64,000 nt of DNA from Mesorhabditis belari (GCA_958450365.1 CAUEEP010000077.1:1-64000); one strand, 5' to 3'. Shown: positions 22,001-60,864, numbered from the stretch's first letter. Numbers and translations: made by a program. The notes: generated by a model not told the origin, from the sequence alone.

Positions 22001-22956
22001 TTTTTGAACTTGCTGCCATGAAAAATTTTGTTTTTTCTTTCGAAATCCTCCTCTTCCAGATCTCTCCGCAGCGGTTGTGGTGACTCAACTAGGGTCGGAT
22101 CGCCGTCCCGAGATGATCTCATCATTCATCCAAAGCTACCAAACACTTATGCTCAAACATAATGCACAAGGGTCCGTTCGTTGAGTATTGATCATAAAAC
22201 GTGATTTTAACGAAACATTTTGCAATTAGTATATGAAAATTTAGAATTATATGAAAATGATGAAAATTAGAATAAAGTTTGTATGTCTGTAAAGTAAAAG
22301 TAAAGAGTACTTTATCCTTGCTAATTCTTTTTCTTTTCAGAAATCGCTCGTTTGGGTCGGCGGCGATTAACATGATGATGGTTGCACAAGGGAGTGTTGA
22401 TGGGTGTGTTTTATTTGATAAAATCGTGAGAAGATGTTATTGATGGTGTTTTTAAGAATTTGACTGACTTGCTTACTAATTAATTACTTGTTTTCAGGTA
22501 CATTGAGTACGGAATTCATGCGTGGGATGTGGCGGCAGCTGCGGTGATCATTCGAGAAGCCGGAGGGACTATCATCAGTCCGGATGGTAGGGTTTTAGAA
22601 AACAAGTTGCCGTTTTTGCTAGCTTATTTGCAACTTTGGTTCAATCGTCTATGGTTGCTAGCCACTATTTGGCTATTCTGTTAAAATCGAGCAGCAAATT
22701 AATAGCACTCTGTTTAAACCCCCCTTTTTTAAATTTAAAGAAAACATTCGTTTTCAATATTGGGAAGATCGGCAAATTGATAGGTTCGTAACGATAAATA
22801 AACGAAAACGGCTAGTTAAATTGCAAATTTTCAGTTTTTCTTTCAGGTTCTCCATTCAACGTGATGGGTCGTTGTGTTCTTTGCACGGGCACTCCACAAC
22901 TTTCGTCGACCATCTCGACCAACTTCACGCACGTCCAATTTCAAGCCGAGGCTTGA
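19063..22956 (+). CDS. ttx-7: Inositol monophosphatase (ttx-7-like), alternatively spliced
   Basis: The enzyme hydrolyses myo-inositol 1-phosphate to free inositol, with Mg2+, in the cytosol. Exons: 19063-19140, 20690-20746, 20821-20900, 20965-21069, 21193-21292, 21339-21393, then either 21612-21735 or 22060-22171, then 22341-22403, 22498-22586, 22847-22956. The product has 286 or 282 residues, the usual family length. Family motifs are complete: TDLVTETD (about 46-53), GEES (75-78), [12 protein letters not shown] (93-104, metal-binding Asp96 and Asp99), and [10 protein letters not shown] (221-230, with the catalytic Asp). The start follows TTTCAG directly, as in trans-spliced messages. AATAAA lies at about 23102. 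The large first intron is filled with foldback elements. The gene runs head-on into the glutamate receptor gene, leaving 272 bp between the two stop codons. Confidence 0.95.
19225..20165. mobile_element. Foldback element in ttx-7 intron 1, with a nested MITE
   Basis: Outer arms at about 19225-19289 and 20085-20165 are inverted copies (ACTCGAAAACCACTTTATTA and its reverse complement). Between them sits a second palindrome at 19291-19622 of the GTGGGACAAATGCGACC family, flanked by TTTTTGAC on both sides. A run of 17 C lies at about 19772-19788. Confidence 0.8.
20205..20605. mobile_element. Second foldback element in ttx-7 intron 1
   Basis: The ends TGACCCGACTTGGTCAG (about 20230) and, inverted, GACCAAGTCGGGTCA (about 20559) with adjoining CTTCG...GGG sequence define a roughly 400-bp foldback directly before exon 2. 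Confidence 0.7.
21612..21735 (+). other. ttx-7: ttx-7 alternative exon A (divergent version)
   Basis: This 124-bp exon starts [12 protein letters not shown] and ends GFRG. It enters in phase 1 and leaves in phase 2, exactly like exon B, and both encode the segment between the ASSTQ and RSFGSAA parts of the enzyme. It has lost the conserved LGSxRxPE-type motif that exon B keeps. If A and B were joined, the frame would shift and hit a stop within exon B, so they must be used one at a time. Confidence 0.8.
22060..22171 (+). other. ttx-7: ttx-7 alternative exon B (canonical version)
   Basis: This 112-bp exon encodes [18 protein letters not shown] and continues to HNAQG, which matches the usual inositol monophosphatase sequence at this point. 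It is flanked by TTCCAG and a weak donor, GTCCGT. Its phases equal those of exon A. Confidence 0.85.
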
Positions 22957-23228
22957 ATCTCGAGAAAAATCTCTTCTATCTCTTCTTCTAGTCAATTTTT
23001 GTGAGCTTTACCTTTTAATGTCTATTTATTGTTTTATTCAAAACTTTTTTAGTTCAATTTTTATCGAATTTATTGACCATTTGTCTTGTGATTCGATTTA
23101 GAATAAAAGTGCAATATTCTTTAGGGAAAAGCTTATATGAACTAGCTTATTGATTGAACTATGAACTAGCTTATTGATTAGTGCAAAATAGGAAGGATTA
23201 CGGTAGATTTGGGTGGTTTCGTTTTGTA

Positions 23229-51118
<27,890 letters not shown>

Positions 51119-51700
51119 TGAAATTTTAATGGAAATTTTGATCGATATTGTTGAAAATTCAAGCTTTACACGACTTTTCGCATCTTTTCGCAGCACCATC
51201 CATTGGCCGCTAATTGGATAATTTGTAGGCAAATGGGCTAAATCCTTTTGATTTTATCCTTTTCTGTTATCCAGGCTTTTGGACACATCTCTAGATGAAT
51301 ACAGTAATCTTTAGCGAACTCGTAGTCCAATAAACTCGTGACTCGTAGTCCAATAAACTCGTGACTCGTAGTCCAATAAACTCGTCACTCGTAGTCCAAT
51401 AAAGATTGCCAGTACCGAGAGGGTTTTGTTCTAAATTCCGATGATTACTAGTTACTACTGTAGCCTCCTTGTACTGAGTAGGCCTGGGAATTTTCGGTGT
51501 TCAACGTCAATAGGTGTCCAATGGAAAAATGGCATATCTCGGTCAATTTCCCTCTGATCTTTTTAATTTTGATATCAATTGACGCAGAATTGAATTTTCT
51601 ATCGATTGAAATCAAAGACAAAAATATCGGAGTGAAATTGGCTGAGATACAGTACCGAACATAATTTAGAATCAATGACAGCCTGGCACCGAGCGCTCAT
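51119..51700. other. Upstream of the glutamate receptor start; short repeats
   Basis: CTCGTAGTCCAATAAACTCG repeats four times at 51320-51400, and an imperfect hairpin built on ATGGCATATCTCGGTC lies at 51490-51655. I see no clear promoter motif. Confidence 0.4.
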
Positions 51701-51754
51701 CGAGGCGATCAAGTTGTCGATGGTTGCTGTTGTTTGAATTTCCATCCATTTCTT

Positions 51755-52110
51755 AGCTAAAAGCTCGAATTTTTCATTAAGATTATGGCTCTTAACGCCT
51801 GACAGGCTCTTTTTAGAACTTCCTACATATGTTCAATATGGTATAAATCAGAACTCTGGCTTGGTCATTTCATAAAATAATTCCTTCCTTCTGAAACCAG
51901 TCCTTTACAAGCCGTCCTTTACAAGCCGCGAAGTATGTTTGTCCTGTTGAAATAGAAAGTTGAAAGGCATCAACTGGAGGCCACTTGGAAGCTTATGTTT
52001 TGATAAAATGTCCAAGCAAGCATAGTTTGTCTATAATTCCATCAATGCGTTTTAATGGGATCATTCCGTAGGCTGAAAAGCCGCTCCATACAAGAACACT
52101 ACCACCGCCA
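51755..52110 (-). pseudogene. Highly decayed Tc1-like transposase relic
   Basis: On the minus strand, in several frames: VLVWSGFSAYGMIPLKRIDG, SRLVKDWFQKEGI and later fragments fit the middle of a Tc1 transposase. Stops are frequent and a 14-bp segment is duplicated near 51905. Confidence 0.75.
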
Positions 52111-52184
52111 TACACTACCACCGCCATCAATGCGTTTTAATGGGAGCGCTCATCGAAGCGACCAAGAACAATTGCCGATCGATA

Positions 52185-52273
52185 TATGTGTCGTAGCCGA
52201 TTATGAATGAAATTTTTTGGCAAATCTTTCTAGTAGAGCAACCCTTTAATGTATGAGGACAGTATTATATCAT
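52185..52273. mobile_element. Remnant of the TATGTCGTAGCCG foldback family
   Basis: GTCGTAGCCGATTATGAATG and the following bases match the left end of the foldback at 61022. It stops at the outer edge of the palindrome. Confidence 0.7.
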
Positions 52274-52490
52274 CTCATATGTCTCTACATGTATTTACAC
52301 GCTTGGACTGAGGTTTTGTTGCATTTTCTCAGCTTTAACCTTAACACCTTGGTTTAGCTATTTAAACATGATCTACCTGAAAAAGAAAGTCTCTTCAAGA
52401 AGTGAACAAGAAACGTACAACTCATCTTCTCTCGTTAAAAGTACAATGCTCATCAAGACAAAGGGCTCTATCTCGACACCAAGATTCTGA
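52274..52490 (+). pseudogene. Truncated copy of the chemoreceptor-like last exon
   Basis: From SYVSTCIYTLGLRF-coding sequence to the TGA at 52488-52490 this matches the end of the gene at 56804-55842. It begins at the palindrome edge, so it lacks everything upstream. Confidence 0.8.
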
Positions 52491-52586
52491 TTTCATTTGT
52501 AGTTTCTCAAAAAAGTTTCTTTCAATTCAGTTTATATAAGAAAACACATAAACCAAGAATAACACTCAAAGGGAAATTTCTGTTTT

Positions 52587-53261
52587 TCAGCCACAAAAGG
52601 CTGCTCCATTTGCGCAGTAACCACCATTCGGATAGCCGTTTGTCGAACAGCAGCTGGTGACGCCGTTCTGAAAATGAACATTTTTGAAATGAGATGCGGA
52701 AATAGTGACAATGAGACTCATTTTTTGAAAGCAACCTCGATCCCACTCTTTTACCCACTCTTTTTATACTCAACCTTCGATACATTCATATTCAAATTCC
52801 CCAAAACTCACCGGACAAGAAGGATTACATTTTGCCAAAGCATCAGCGCTGATCACGGAAACGCCGGCTGGAATTGTTATATTAGAGTGAATGACAATTA
52901 TTAGAGTGAATGACAAATCTGGAACTTGTTAAGCAGTAACATTTGAAACCTTGGTATCTGGTGCTCAAACATGGTATCACAAACACTTTTACTCTTCTAT
53001 AACATATTTCTACACTGTCAGTATCCCGATAGACCTTTAGTAGAGTTTCTTGTCGATTGTCAATTGTAGAGTCAATTGTTTTTAGAAATTTAGCGATAAA
53101 ACTGTCGATACAATTTCTATTTCTTCTAATATAAGTTCACTACGCATTTTTGGTTATAGAGGGGTGTCTTGCCTGAATACTTTATCCCTGATGTTACTGT
53201 ATTTGCAATTGAACTCACTGAGAATAAGGAGAACAACGAAAAAGAACGAGACGATACGCAT
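52587..53261 (-). CDS. Secreted six-cysteine peptide, left copy
   Basis: Exons 53219-53261, 52812-52867 and 52587-52667 join in phase to 59 residues identical in layout to the copy at 55071-55745. It starts MRIVSFFFVVLLIL, a signal peptide. The mature part has cysteines in the order C-x3-C-x6-CC-x10-C-x6-C. The two copies are transcribed away from each other. The function is unknown; the pattern would suit three disulfides. I do not recognise a named family. Confidence 0.7.
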
Positions 53262-53881
53262 TCTTCAGAAGTTTTGTTGAATACGTATTTTTGAAGGGGT
53301 ATTAGATGAGAATTCTATCAAAATTTGCCGCATTTATAGAAGCTTGCTTTTATATCAATCGGTTTATCTGAAAGCGATTCACATGATGTGAGGTCATTTT
53401 GAGCCTCGATAGCGTTTGCTTGGTTTATGGGTTTTCCCCGATTTTCCCGATTCTCCTTTTGAATCTTTTCAATTTATGAATAACAAACCCATTTGCATTT
53501 TTGTTAACATTATTTTTATGTTATGTGATGGCCATCACGAGAATTTTCCAATATTTTTGGTTTGTTTGTTTTCATCGCCTGATCCTCGTAGTGTCATTTT
53601 ATCGAACAAAAAGAGCTCAAGAAGAAACGATGGTAAAGCTAAAATTGTAGAGAAAGCTTTGTGACAAGAGATTTTAAAAAAATTTTACACAATTAGCTTA
53701 TGCAAGTTTTTATATGGCATCAAAATACCCAAAAGTTTTATGAAAGGTGGACTGGTTGAAGGAGTTGATCAGAGCTTTGAATTTCTCCAATGGCTCGCTA
53801 AACAATCGGATCGTTTGCGTTTGCGTTTGTCGTTTGTCGTTTGCGAAATATAAAAGACCATAAGTTTCGTTAAAATAATTT

Positions 53882-54381
53882 TTATTCAACGAAGTAATCA
53901 CCATTCGAAAGAACAACCTTTTGCCAACGTTCTACAAGTAAAGACATTCCACGATAATAAAAATCTTGGTCCTTAGAGGCGGAGAAAAGATCAACCTCGG
54001 CATCTTCTTCGGAATTGACATCTTCTTCGGAATTGAACCGTTTATTGGCCAAAAAGTTAGACAGACAAAAATAAATAATAATCAGATGGAGAAAGGTCTG
54101 GACTATAAGGTGGATGTGGTAAAACCTCCTATCCAACACTCTGGATTTTTTGTCGAGTCTGTAAAGAGACATGTGTTCGCGCGTTATCGTTCATGCGGTA
54201 TCCATTTGTCCAACATTTTGATAAAATTCATGGCATTCAAGCGTTTCCTTACGGTTGACCCATCACAATTTAATGTAAGGCCTATTTCTGAACAGGTTGA
54301 ACGAGGGTTTTCGAGAAGACAGCGTCTTATTTGGTCATCAGATAAAAATAAAAAACGTGGATTACTTTTTCACACACCTAA
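53882..54381 (-). pseudogene. Mariner transposase relic in the palindrome spacer
   Basis: From the inverted end (AGGTGTGTGAAAAAGTAATC, minus strand from 54381) the frame fragments read RRCLLENPRST, NCDGSTVRKRLNAMNFIK, DKWIPHER then a stop, later PYSPDLSPSDYYLF (third catalytic Asp of mariner DD34D), ending SNGDYFVE. The first two catalytic residues and the other inverted end are missing. Confidence 0.8.
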
Positions 54382-54540
54382 TATTAAAGAGCGACTTCTA
54401 TTAAAGAGCGACTTCTATTAAAGAGCGACTTCTATTAAAGAGCGACTTCTATTAAAAAGCGTCTCCTATTAAAGAGCGTCTTCTATTAAACAGCGACTTC
54501 TATTAAAGAGCGTCTCCTATTAAAATTAAGTATCTAAAAT
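54381..54540. repeat. AGCGACTTCTATTAAAG array next to the mariner end
   Basis: About nine units begin immediately after the mariner terminus (CCTAATATTAAAGAGCG). The same unit occurs at 48895-49015 and 49525-49575. Confidence 0.85.
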
Positions 54541-55070
54541 TTTTGGGAAATTCAAAGCTCTGATCAACTCCTTCAACCAGTCCACCTTTCATAAAACTTT
54601 TGGGTATTTTGATGCCATATAAAAACTTGCATAAGCTAATTGTGTAAAATTTTTTTAAAATCTCTTGTCACAAAGCTTTCTCTACAATTTTAGCTTTACC
54701 ATCGTTTCTTCTTGAGCTCTTTTTGTTCGATAAAATGACACTACGAGGATCAGGCGATGAAAACAAACAAACCAAAAATATTGGAAAATTCTCGTGATGG
54801 CCATCACATAACATAAAAATAATGTTAACAAAAATGCAAATGGGTTTGTTATTCATAAATTGAAAAGATTCAAAAGGAGAATCGGGAAAATCGGGGAAAA
54901 CCCATAAACCGAGCAAACGCTATCGAGGCTCAAAATGACCTCACATCATGTGAATCGCTTTCAGATAAACCGATTGATATAAAATGAAGCTTCTATAAAT
55001 GCGGCAAATTTTGATAGAATTCTCATCTAATACCCTTTCAAAAATACGTATTCAACAAAACTTCTGAAGA

Positions 55071-55745
55071 ATGCGTATCGTCTCGTTCTTTTTCGTTGTT
55101 CTCCTTATTCTCAGTGAGTTCAATTGCAAATACAGTAACATCAGGGATAAAGTATTCAGGCAAGACACCCCTCTATAACCAAAAATGCGTAGTGAACTTA
55201 TATTAGAAGAAATAGAAATTGTATCGACAGTTTTATCGCAAAATTTCTAAAAACAATTGACTCTACAATTGACAATCGACAAGAAACTCTACTCAAGTTC
55301 TATCGGGATACTGACAATGTAGAAATATGTTATAGAAGAGTAAAAGTGTTTGTGATACCATGTTTGAGCACCAGATACCAAGGTTTCAAATGTTACTGCT
55401 TAACAAGTTCCAGATTTGTCATTCACTCTAATAATTGTCATTCACTCTAATATAACAATTCCAGCCGGCGTTTCCGTGATCAGCGCTGATGCTTTGGCAA
55501 AATGTAATCCTTCTTGTCCGGTGAGTTTTGGGGAATTTGAATATGAATGTATCGAAGGTTGAGTATAAAAAGAGTGGGTAAAAGAGTGGGATCAAGGTTG
55601 CTTTCAAAAAATGAGTCTCATTGTCACTATTTCCGCATCTCATTTCAAAAATGTTCATTTTCAGAACGGCGTCACCAGCTGCTGTTCGACAAACGGCTAT
55701 CCGAATGGTGGTTACTGCGCAAATGGAGCAGCCTTTTGTGGCTGA
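55071..55745 (+). CDS. Secreted six-cysteine peptide, right copy
   Basis: Exons 55071-55113, 55465-55520 and 55665-55745, all with GT-AG introns (donors GTGAGT, acceptors TTCCAG and TTTCAG), give 59 residues. A hydrophobic signal peptide (about residues 1-20) is followed by a short linker (SADALAK) and a compact C-terminal domain: CNPSC, then TSCCSTNG, then GYC and FC, rich in Gly and Asn. The C-C-CC-C-C order is that of many small knotted extracellular peptides, but cysteine order alone does not prove that fold. Both copies are intact, so either both are used or the duplication is recent. Confidence 0.7.
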
Positions 55746-55841
55746 AAAACAGAAATTTCCCTTTGAGTGTTATTCTTGGTTTATGTGTTTTCTTATATAA
55801 ACTGAATTGAAAGAAACTTTTTTGAGAAACTACAAATGAAA

Positions 55842-56804
55842 TCAGAATCTTGGTGTCGAGATAGAGCCCTTTGTCTTGATGAGCATTGTACTTTTAACGA
55901 GAGAAGATGAGTTGTACGTTTCTTGTTCACTTCTTGAAGAGACTTTCTTTTTCAGGTAGATCATGTTTAAATAGCTAAACCAAGGTGTTAAGGTTAAAGC
56001 TGAGAGAATGCAACAAAACCTCAGTCCAAGCGTGTAAATACATGTAGAGACATATGAGTTCATCTGCAATGCCACATTCCATAAGAAGTAACCAAAGAAT
56101 GGATACTGTACAATGGTGATCAGACTTGAGATGAAAAAATTCATAAAGTAGTATGTTGAGCTACCGATCATCTGTAAAGCGTTTTGTGAGTCGCTTTTGT
56201 ATTTTCAGGAGATCCAATTGAATGAGTCAAGACTAATAGACTGGTTGCCAGACTAATAGATCAAATTGCTTGCCATGATTGCCAAACAAAAGGCAATTTA
56301 GAGCGGAACCATCTTGCTACTCTATCTTCAAGTAACAAATTGATCATTAAATGTCCTAAACCTGAACCAACCTGAACCATTAAACGTCTCTCCGCCGTCG
56401 TAACTTTGGAATGATTCCGCTAAGTCTCACATTTTTTGAGAATCACTACTTCAACCTACTTTTCGAAGCTTTGAAAGAGTGAAAAGATCCATTGTAAACA
56501 TGAAATATGCCAGAGTTGGCAACACATCTTGATTCACAAATGCACCATTTGAAAACGCTGATACGCAGAAAAGAGAAATCGCTATCGAATAGGAAATGAG
56601 AAACTGGAGGACGGCGTGTTTTGTTGTATACCTGAAGAGCATTCCATCGAAAGAAACGGCCATGAAACGACTAAAAACATTTTTCGAAAGTAATGCACGC
56701 TTTTTTGAAACCTGAATGAGACGAACGCTTGACAAAATGCGTTCACGACTAACAAATTCCGACCATTGTTGAGAATAAAAGCGGCGATGCCATCATTTGA
56801 ACAT
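55842..56804 (-). CDS. Nematode chemoreceptor-like seven-helix protein, C-terminal exons
   Basis: Exons 56712-56804, 56460-56670 and 55842-56171 join in phase. They read a helix ending FVSFSRFMAVSFDGMLFRYT (the usual end of TM3 with an RF-A motif), a TM4-TM5 region (LQFLISYSIAISLFCVSAF and TLAYFMFTMDLFTLSKLRK), a TM6 region (YYFMNFFISSLITIVQYPFF) and a TM7-like region, then a Ser/Lys-rich tail. This topology suits srx/srsx-type worm receptors. TM1-2 exons are not seen: 70 bp upstream the sequence runs into a mariner fragment plus satellite, so the gene is partial or broken. Confidence 0.55.
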
Positions 56805-56872
56805 CTGCAATTGTAATTTCTTTATCCTTGTCTGTCTAAGTTTGGTTCCTTTCCTCTCTAAATTCTTTCCTT

Positions 56873-59524
56873 TAGAGAATTCGGAATGCGTTTGGCGAAA
56901 ACGCCGTTACTGATGATACCGCTAGGTTTTGGTTCCAACGATTCAAAGGTGGTAATGAAAGCCTAGACGATGAACGACGTGGCGGTCGTCCTGAGACCTG
57001 TTCGGATAACCAAATAAGACGCTGTCTTCTCGAAAACCCTCGTTCAACCTCTTCAGAAATAGAAAAACTGTATTGGAACCGTAATGGATCAAAAAAAGAA
57101 CCGTATTGGAACCGTATTGGAACCATATTGGAACCGTATTGGATCTAAAAAGAACCGTATTGGAACCATATTGGAACCGTATTGGATCTAAAAAGAACCG
57201 TATTGGAAGCATATTGGAACCATATTGGATCTAAAAGGAACCGTATTGGAAGCATATTGGATCTAAAAAGAACCGTATTGGAAGCATATTGGAACCATAT
57301 TGGATCTAAAAGAAACCGTATTGGAACCATATTGGAACCGTATTGGATCTAAAAAGAACCGTATTGGAAGCATATTGGAACCATATTGGATCTAAAAGGA
57401 ACCGTATTGGAAGCATATTGGATCTAAAAGGAACCGTATTGGAAGCATATTGGATCTAAAAGGAACCGTATTGGAAGCATATTGGATCTAAAAGGAACCG
57501 TATTGGAAGCATATTGGATCTAAAAAGAACCGTATTGGAAGCATATTGGAACCATATTGGATCTAAAAGAAACCGTATTGGAACCATATTGGAACCGTAT
57601 TGGATCTAAAAAGAACCGTATTGGAAGCATATTGGAACCATATTGGATCTAAAAGGAACCGTATTGGAAGCATATTGGATCTAAAAGGAACCGTATTGGA
57701 AGCATATTGGATCTAAAAGGAACCGTATTGGAAGCATATTGGATCTAAAAGGAACCGTATTGGAAGCATATTGGATCTAAAAAGAACCGTATTGGAAGCA
57801 TATTGGATCTAAAAGGAACCGTATTGGAAGCATATTGGATCTAAAAAGAACCGTATTGGAAGCATATTGGAACCATATTGGATCTAAAAGGAACCGTATT
57901 GGAAGCATATTGGATCTAAAAGGAACCGTATTGGAAGCATATTGGATCTAAAAGGAACCGTATTGGAAGCATATTGGATCTAAAAGGAACCGTATTGGAA
58001 GCATATTGGATCTAAAAAGAACCGTATTGGAAGCATATTGGAACCATATTGGATCTAAAAGAAACCGTATTGGAACCATATTGGAACCGTATTGGATCTA
58101 AAAGAACCGTATTGGAAGCATATTGGAACCATATTGGATCTAAAAGGAACCGTATTGGAAGCATATTGGATCTAAAAGGAACCGTATTGGAAGCATATTG
58201 GATCTAAAAGGAACCGTATTGGAAGCATATTGGATCTAAAAGGAACCGTATTGGAAGCATATTGGATCTAAAAAGAACCGTATTGGAAGCATATTGGATC
58301 TAAAAGGAACCGTATTGGAAGCATATTGGATCTAAAAAGAACCGTATTGGAAGCATATTGGAACCATATTGGATCTAAAAGAAACCGTATTGGAACCATA
58401 TTGGAACCGTATTGGATCTAAAAAGAACCGTATTGGAAGCATATTGGAACCATATTGGATCTAAAAGGAACCGTATTGGAAGCATATTGGATCTAAAAGG
58501 AACCGTATTGGAAGCATATTGGATCTAAAAAGAACCGTATTGGAAGCATATTGGAACCATATTGGATCTAAAAGGAACCGTATTGGAAGCATATTGGATC
58601 TAAAAGGAACCGTATTGGAAGCATATTGGATCTAAAAGGAACCGTATTGGAAGCATATTGGATCTAAAAAGAACCGTATTGGAAGCATATTGGATCTAAA
58701 AGGAACCGTATTGGAAGCATATTGGATCTAAAAAAGAACCGTATTGGAAGCATATTGGAACCATATTGGATCTAAAAGGAACCGTATTGGAAGCATATTG
58801 GATCTAAAAGGAACCGTATTGGAAGCATATTGGATCTAAAAAGAACCGTATTGGAAGCATATTGGAACCATATTGGATCTAAAAGGAACCGTATTGGAAG
58901 CATATTGGATCTAAAAGGAACCGTATTGGAAGCATATTGGATCTAAAAGGAACCGTATTGGAAGCATATTGGATCTAAAAAGAACCGTATTGGAAGCATA
59001 TTGGATCTAAAAGGAACCGTATTGGAAGCATATTGGATCTAAAAAGAACCGTATTGGAAGCATATTGGAACCATATTGGATCTAAAAGAAACCGTATTGG
59101 AACCATATTGGAACCGTATTGGATCTAAAAAGAACCGTATTGGAAGCATATTGGAACCATATTGGATCTAAAAGAAACCGTATTGGAACCATATTGGAAC
59201 CGTATTGGATCTAAAAAGAACCGTATTGGAAGCATATTGGAACCATATTGGATCTAAAAGAAACCGTATTGGAACCATATTGGAACCGTATTGGATCTAA
59301 AAAGAACCGTATTGGAAGCATATTGGAACCATATTGGATCTAAAAGGAACCGTATTGGAACCATATTGGATCTAAAAAGAACCGTATTGGAAGCATATTG
59401 GAACCATATTGGATCTAAAAGAAACCGTATTGGAACCATATTGGAACCGTATTGGATCTAAAAAGAACCGTATTGGAAGCATATTGGAACCATATTGGAT
59501 CTAAAAGGAACCGTATTGGAACCG
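56873..59524. repeat. Mariner fragment plus 11-bp satellite, copy 3
   Basis: 56874-57080 copies the mariner HTH-coding stretch at 62130-62345 almost exactly, and 57075-59524 is an 11-bp satellite (ATTGGAACCGT) with the ATTGGATCTAAAAAGAACCGT spacer. TCTAAATTCTTTCCTT occurs on both sides (56857-56872, 59525-59540). Confidence 0.9.
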
Positions 59525-60050
59525 TCTAAATTCTTTCCTTATCTCTCTAAATTCTTTCCTTATCTCTAAATTCTTTCCTTCTCGTTAGAAGTAAATAATT
59601 CACTTGGCGCTATTTTATGGCTCAATATATAAAAATATAAATCTCAATATATAAAAATATAAATCTCAATATATAAAAAATATAATGCAAATTACTCAAA
59701 GCAAATCGGGGTGTATGCGATTTTTCATCTAAAGCTAACAAGTTCAACTTGTTAAACATCTAAAGCTAACAAGTGCAAGGCAAAATTTTCAGATTCTTGG
59801 GGAAATTGAAAAAGATTCTTTATGCTTTGTTCAAAAATCGGAAGCGTTTTTGATGGCTTTAGCCAGGTATCAGACAAAAGACACGTATTTCATCCGAAAT
59901 GAAGGCCAATTCTCAGATATATTCTTTATAATAACAATAACAATAACAATAACAATAACAATAACAAGAACAATAACAATAACAATAACAATAACAATAA
60001 CAATAAGACTAATGAGCAAAGATTTTAAGTATCATATACAAGTCTTCTAA
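59525..60050. repeat. Short repeats: TCTAAATTCTTTCCTT, CAATATATAAAAATATAAAT, AACAAT
   Basis: Three low-complexity blocks at 59525-59585, 59620-59690 and 59930-60008, with no gene between them. Confidence 0.75.
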
Positions 60051-60191
60051 GGTTTTTTACCCAGTGGCCAAAAAGCTCGTGCACAAGTAGTTTGCCATTT
60101 GAATTATCGTATAGACGAATCGTTGCACATTTTCGGCCGTTAGGACTAGCCTGAAAAGCTCTTTTTTGAACGATCCAATCAGGGCCTTTAT

Positions 60192-60467
60192 ATTGGGTTG
60201 ATGGAAAACTGCATGGAAAACTAACGAAACGTGAAAACAGCGATTTTTTTGGCTCTGCCGCCCTTTACTAAAATAGCTGTAAAAACATTTAGAAAAGAGA
60301 TATCTCAAAACGGTTTTGACCAATCGATCCGTCTTGAATTCAGCTTTAGGATGAGCTATCTAGATAGCTAGGTACACTCCCAAAAAAACGTCAAAATTCG
60401 ACAAATTTAAGGTACTCTCCCAAAAAAACGGAAAGGACTTTTCCATCAACCCAATAATTAAACTTGA
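60192..60467. mobile_element. Mariner-type MITE
   Basis: Ends TATTGGGTTGATGGAAAA and, inverted, TATTGGGTTGATGGAAAAG bound a 276-bp element without transposase. The terminus resembles that of the MITE at 47862. Confidence 0.75.
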
Positions 60468-60624
60468 GACTTCACTAGACTTCAGTAAAGTTCTACAATA
60501 CAGTAAAGTTATACACAGTAAACTTACCGAACGCTCAGGAATAGGTCATTATTTTTGGCCGAGTAATAAATCGCGAAGAGGTTTGGGAAAATGGCAACGA
60601 AAAGCACCTGCATGCAAATGAGTT

Positions 60625-60864
60625 TTACTCTTTTTTTGTAACAAAACTCGCCAGGGAACATCCTGATCCCAAAACAGCTTGAAATCGCGTAAATGTATCC
60701 AAGCTGACCTCAAGGAGTCCCGGTTGAGTTGGGTCTGAGCCGAAGCTGACGCTACGTCGAATCATTAGATCCAACTTGATTATTTGGCCAACTTTGCCGA
60801 GAGCTGGAATTAGAAGTGAAGCACTTTTTTTTTTGAATGCGTAAACGATCCAAAGTCGGCTCAC
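60625..60864 (-). other. Unassigned open frame
   Basis: A 79-codon frame has possible splice borders inside (TTCCAG near 60809 and GTCAGC near 60704) but no recognisable domain. It may be an exon of an unseen gene or chance. Confidence 0.2.

Larger units (their letters stand above)
52274..56058. repeat. 3.8-kb palindrome with near-identical 1.5-kb arms
   Basis: Arms about 52274-53787 and 54547-56058 are reverse complements with only scattered base differences. The spacer (53788-54546) holds a mariner relic and a short tandem array. Each arm carries a complete small gene plus the 3' end of a chemoreceptor-like gene. Confidence 0.95.

Noticed and set aside
53416..54916. 82-residue frame starting MLGLWVFPDFPDSP in both palindrome arms
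   Set aside because: It has no splice context or family features and lies upstream of the real Cys-rich gene on the opposite strand; its duplication only reflects the palindrome.
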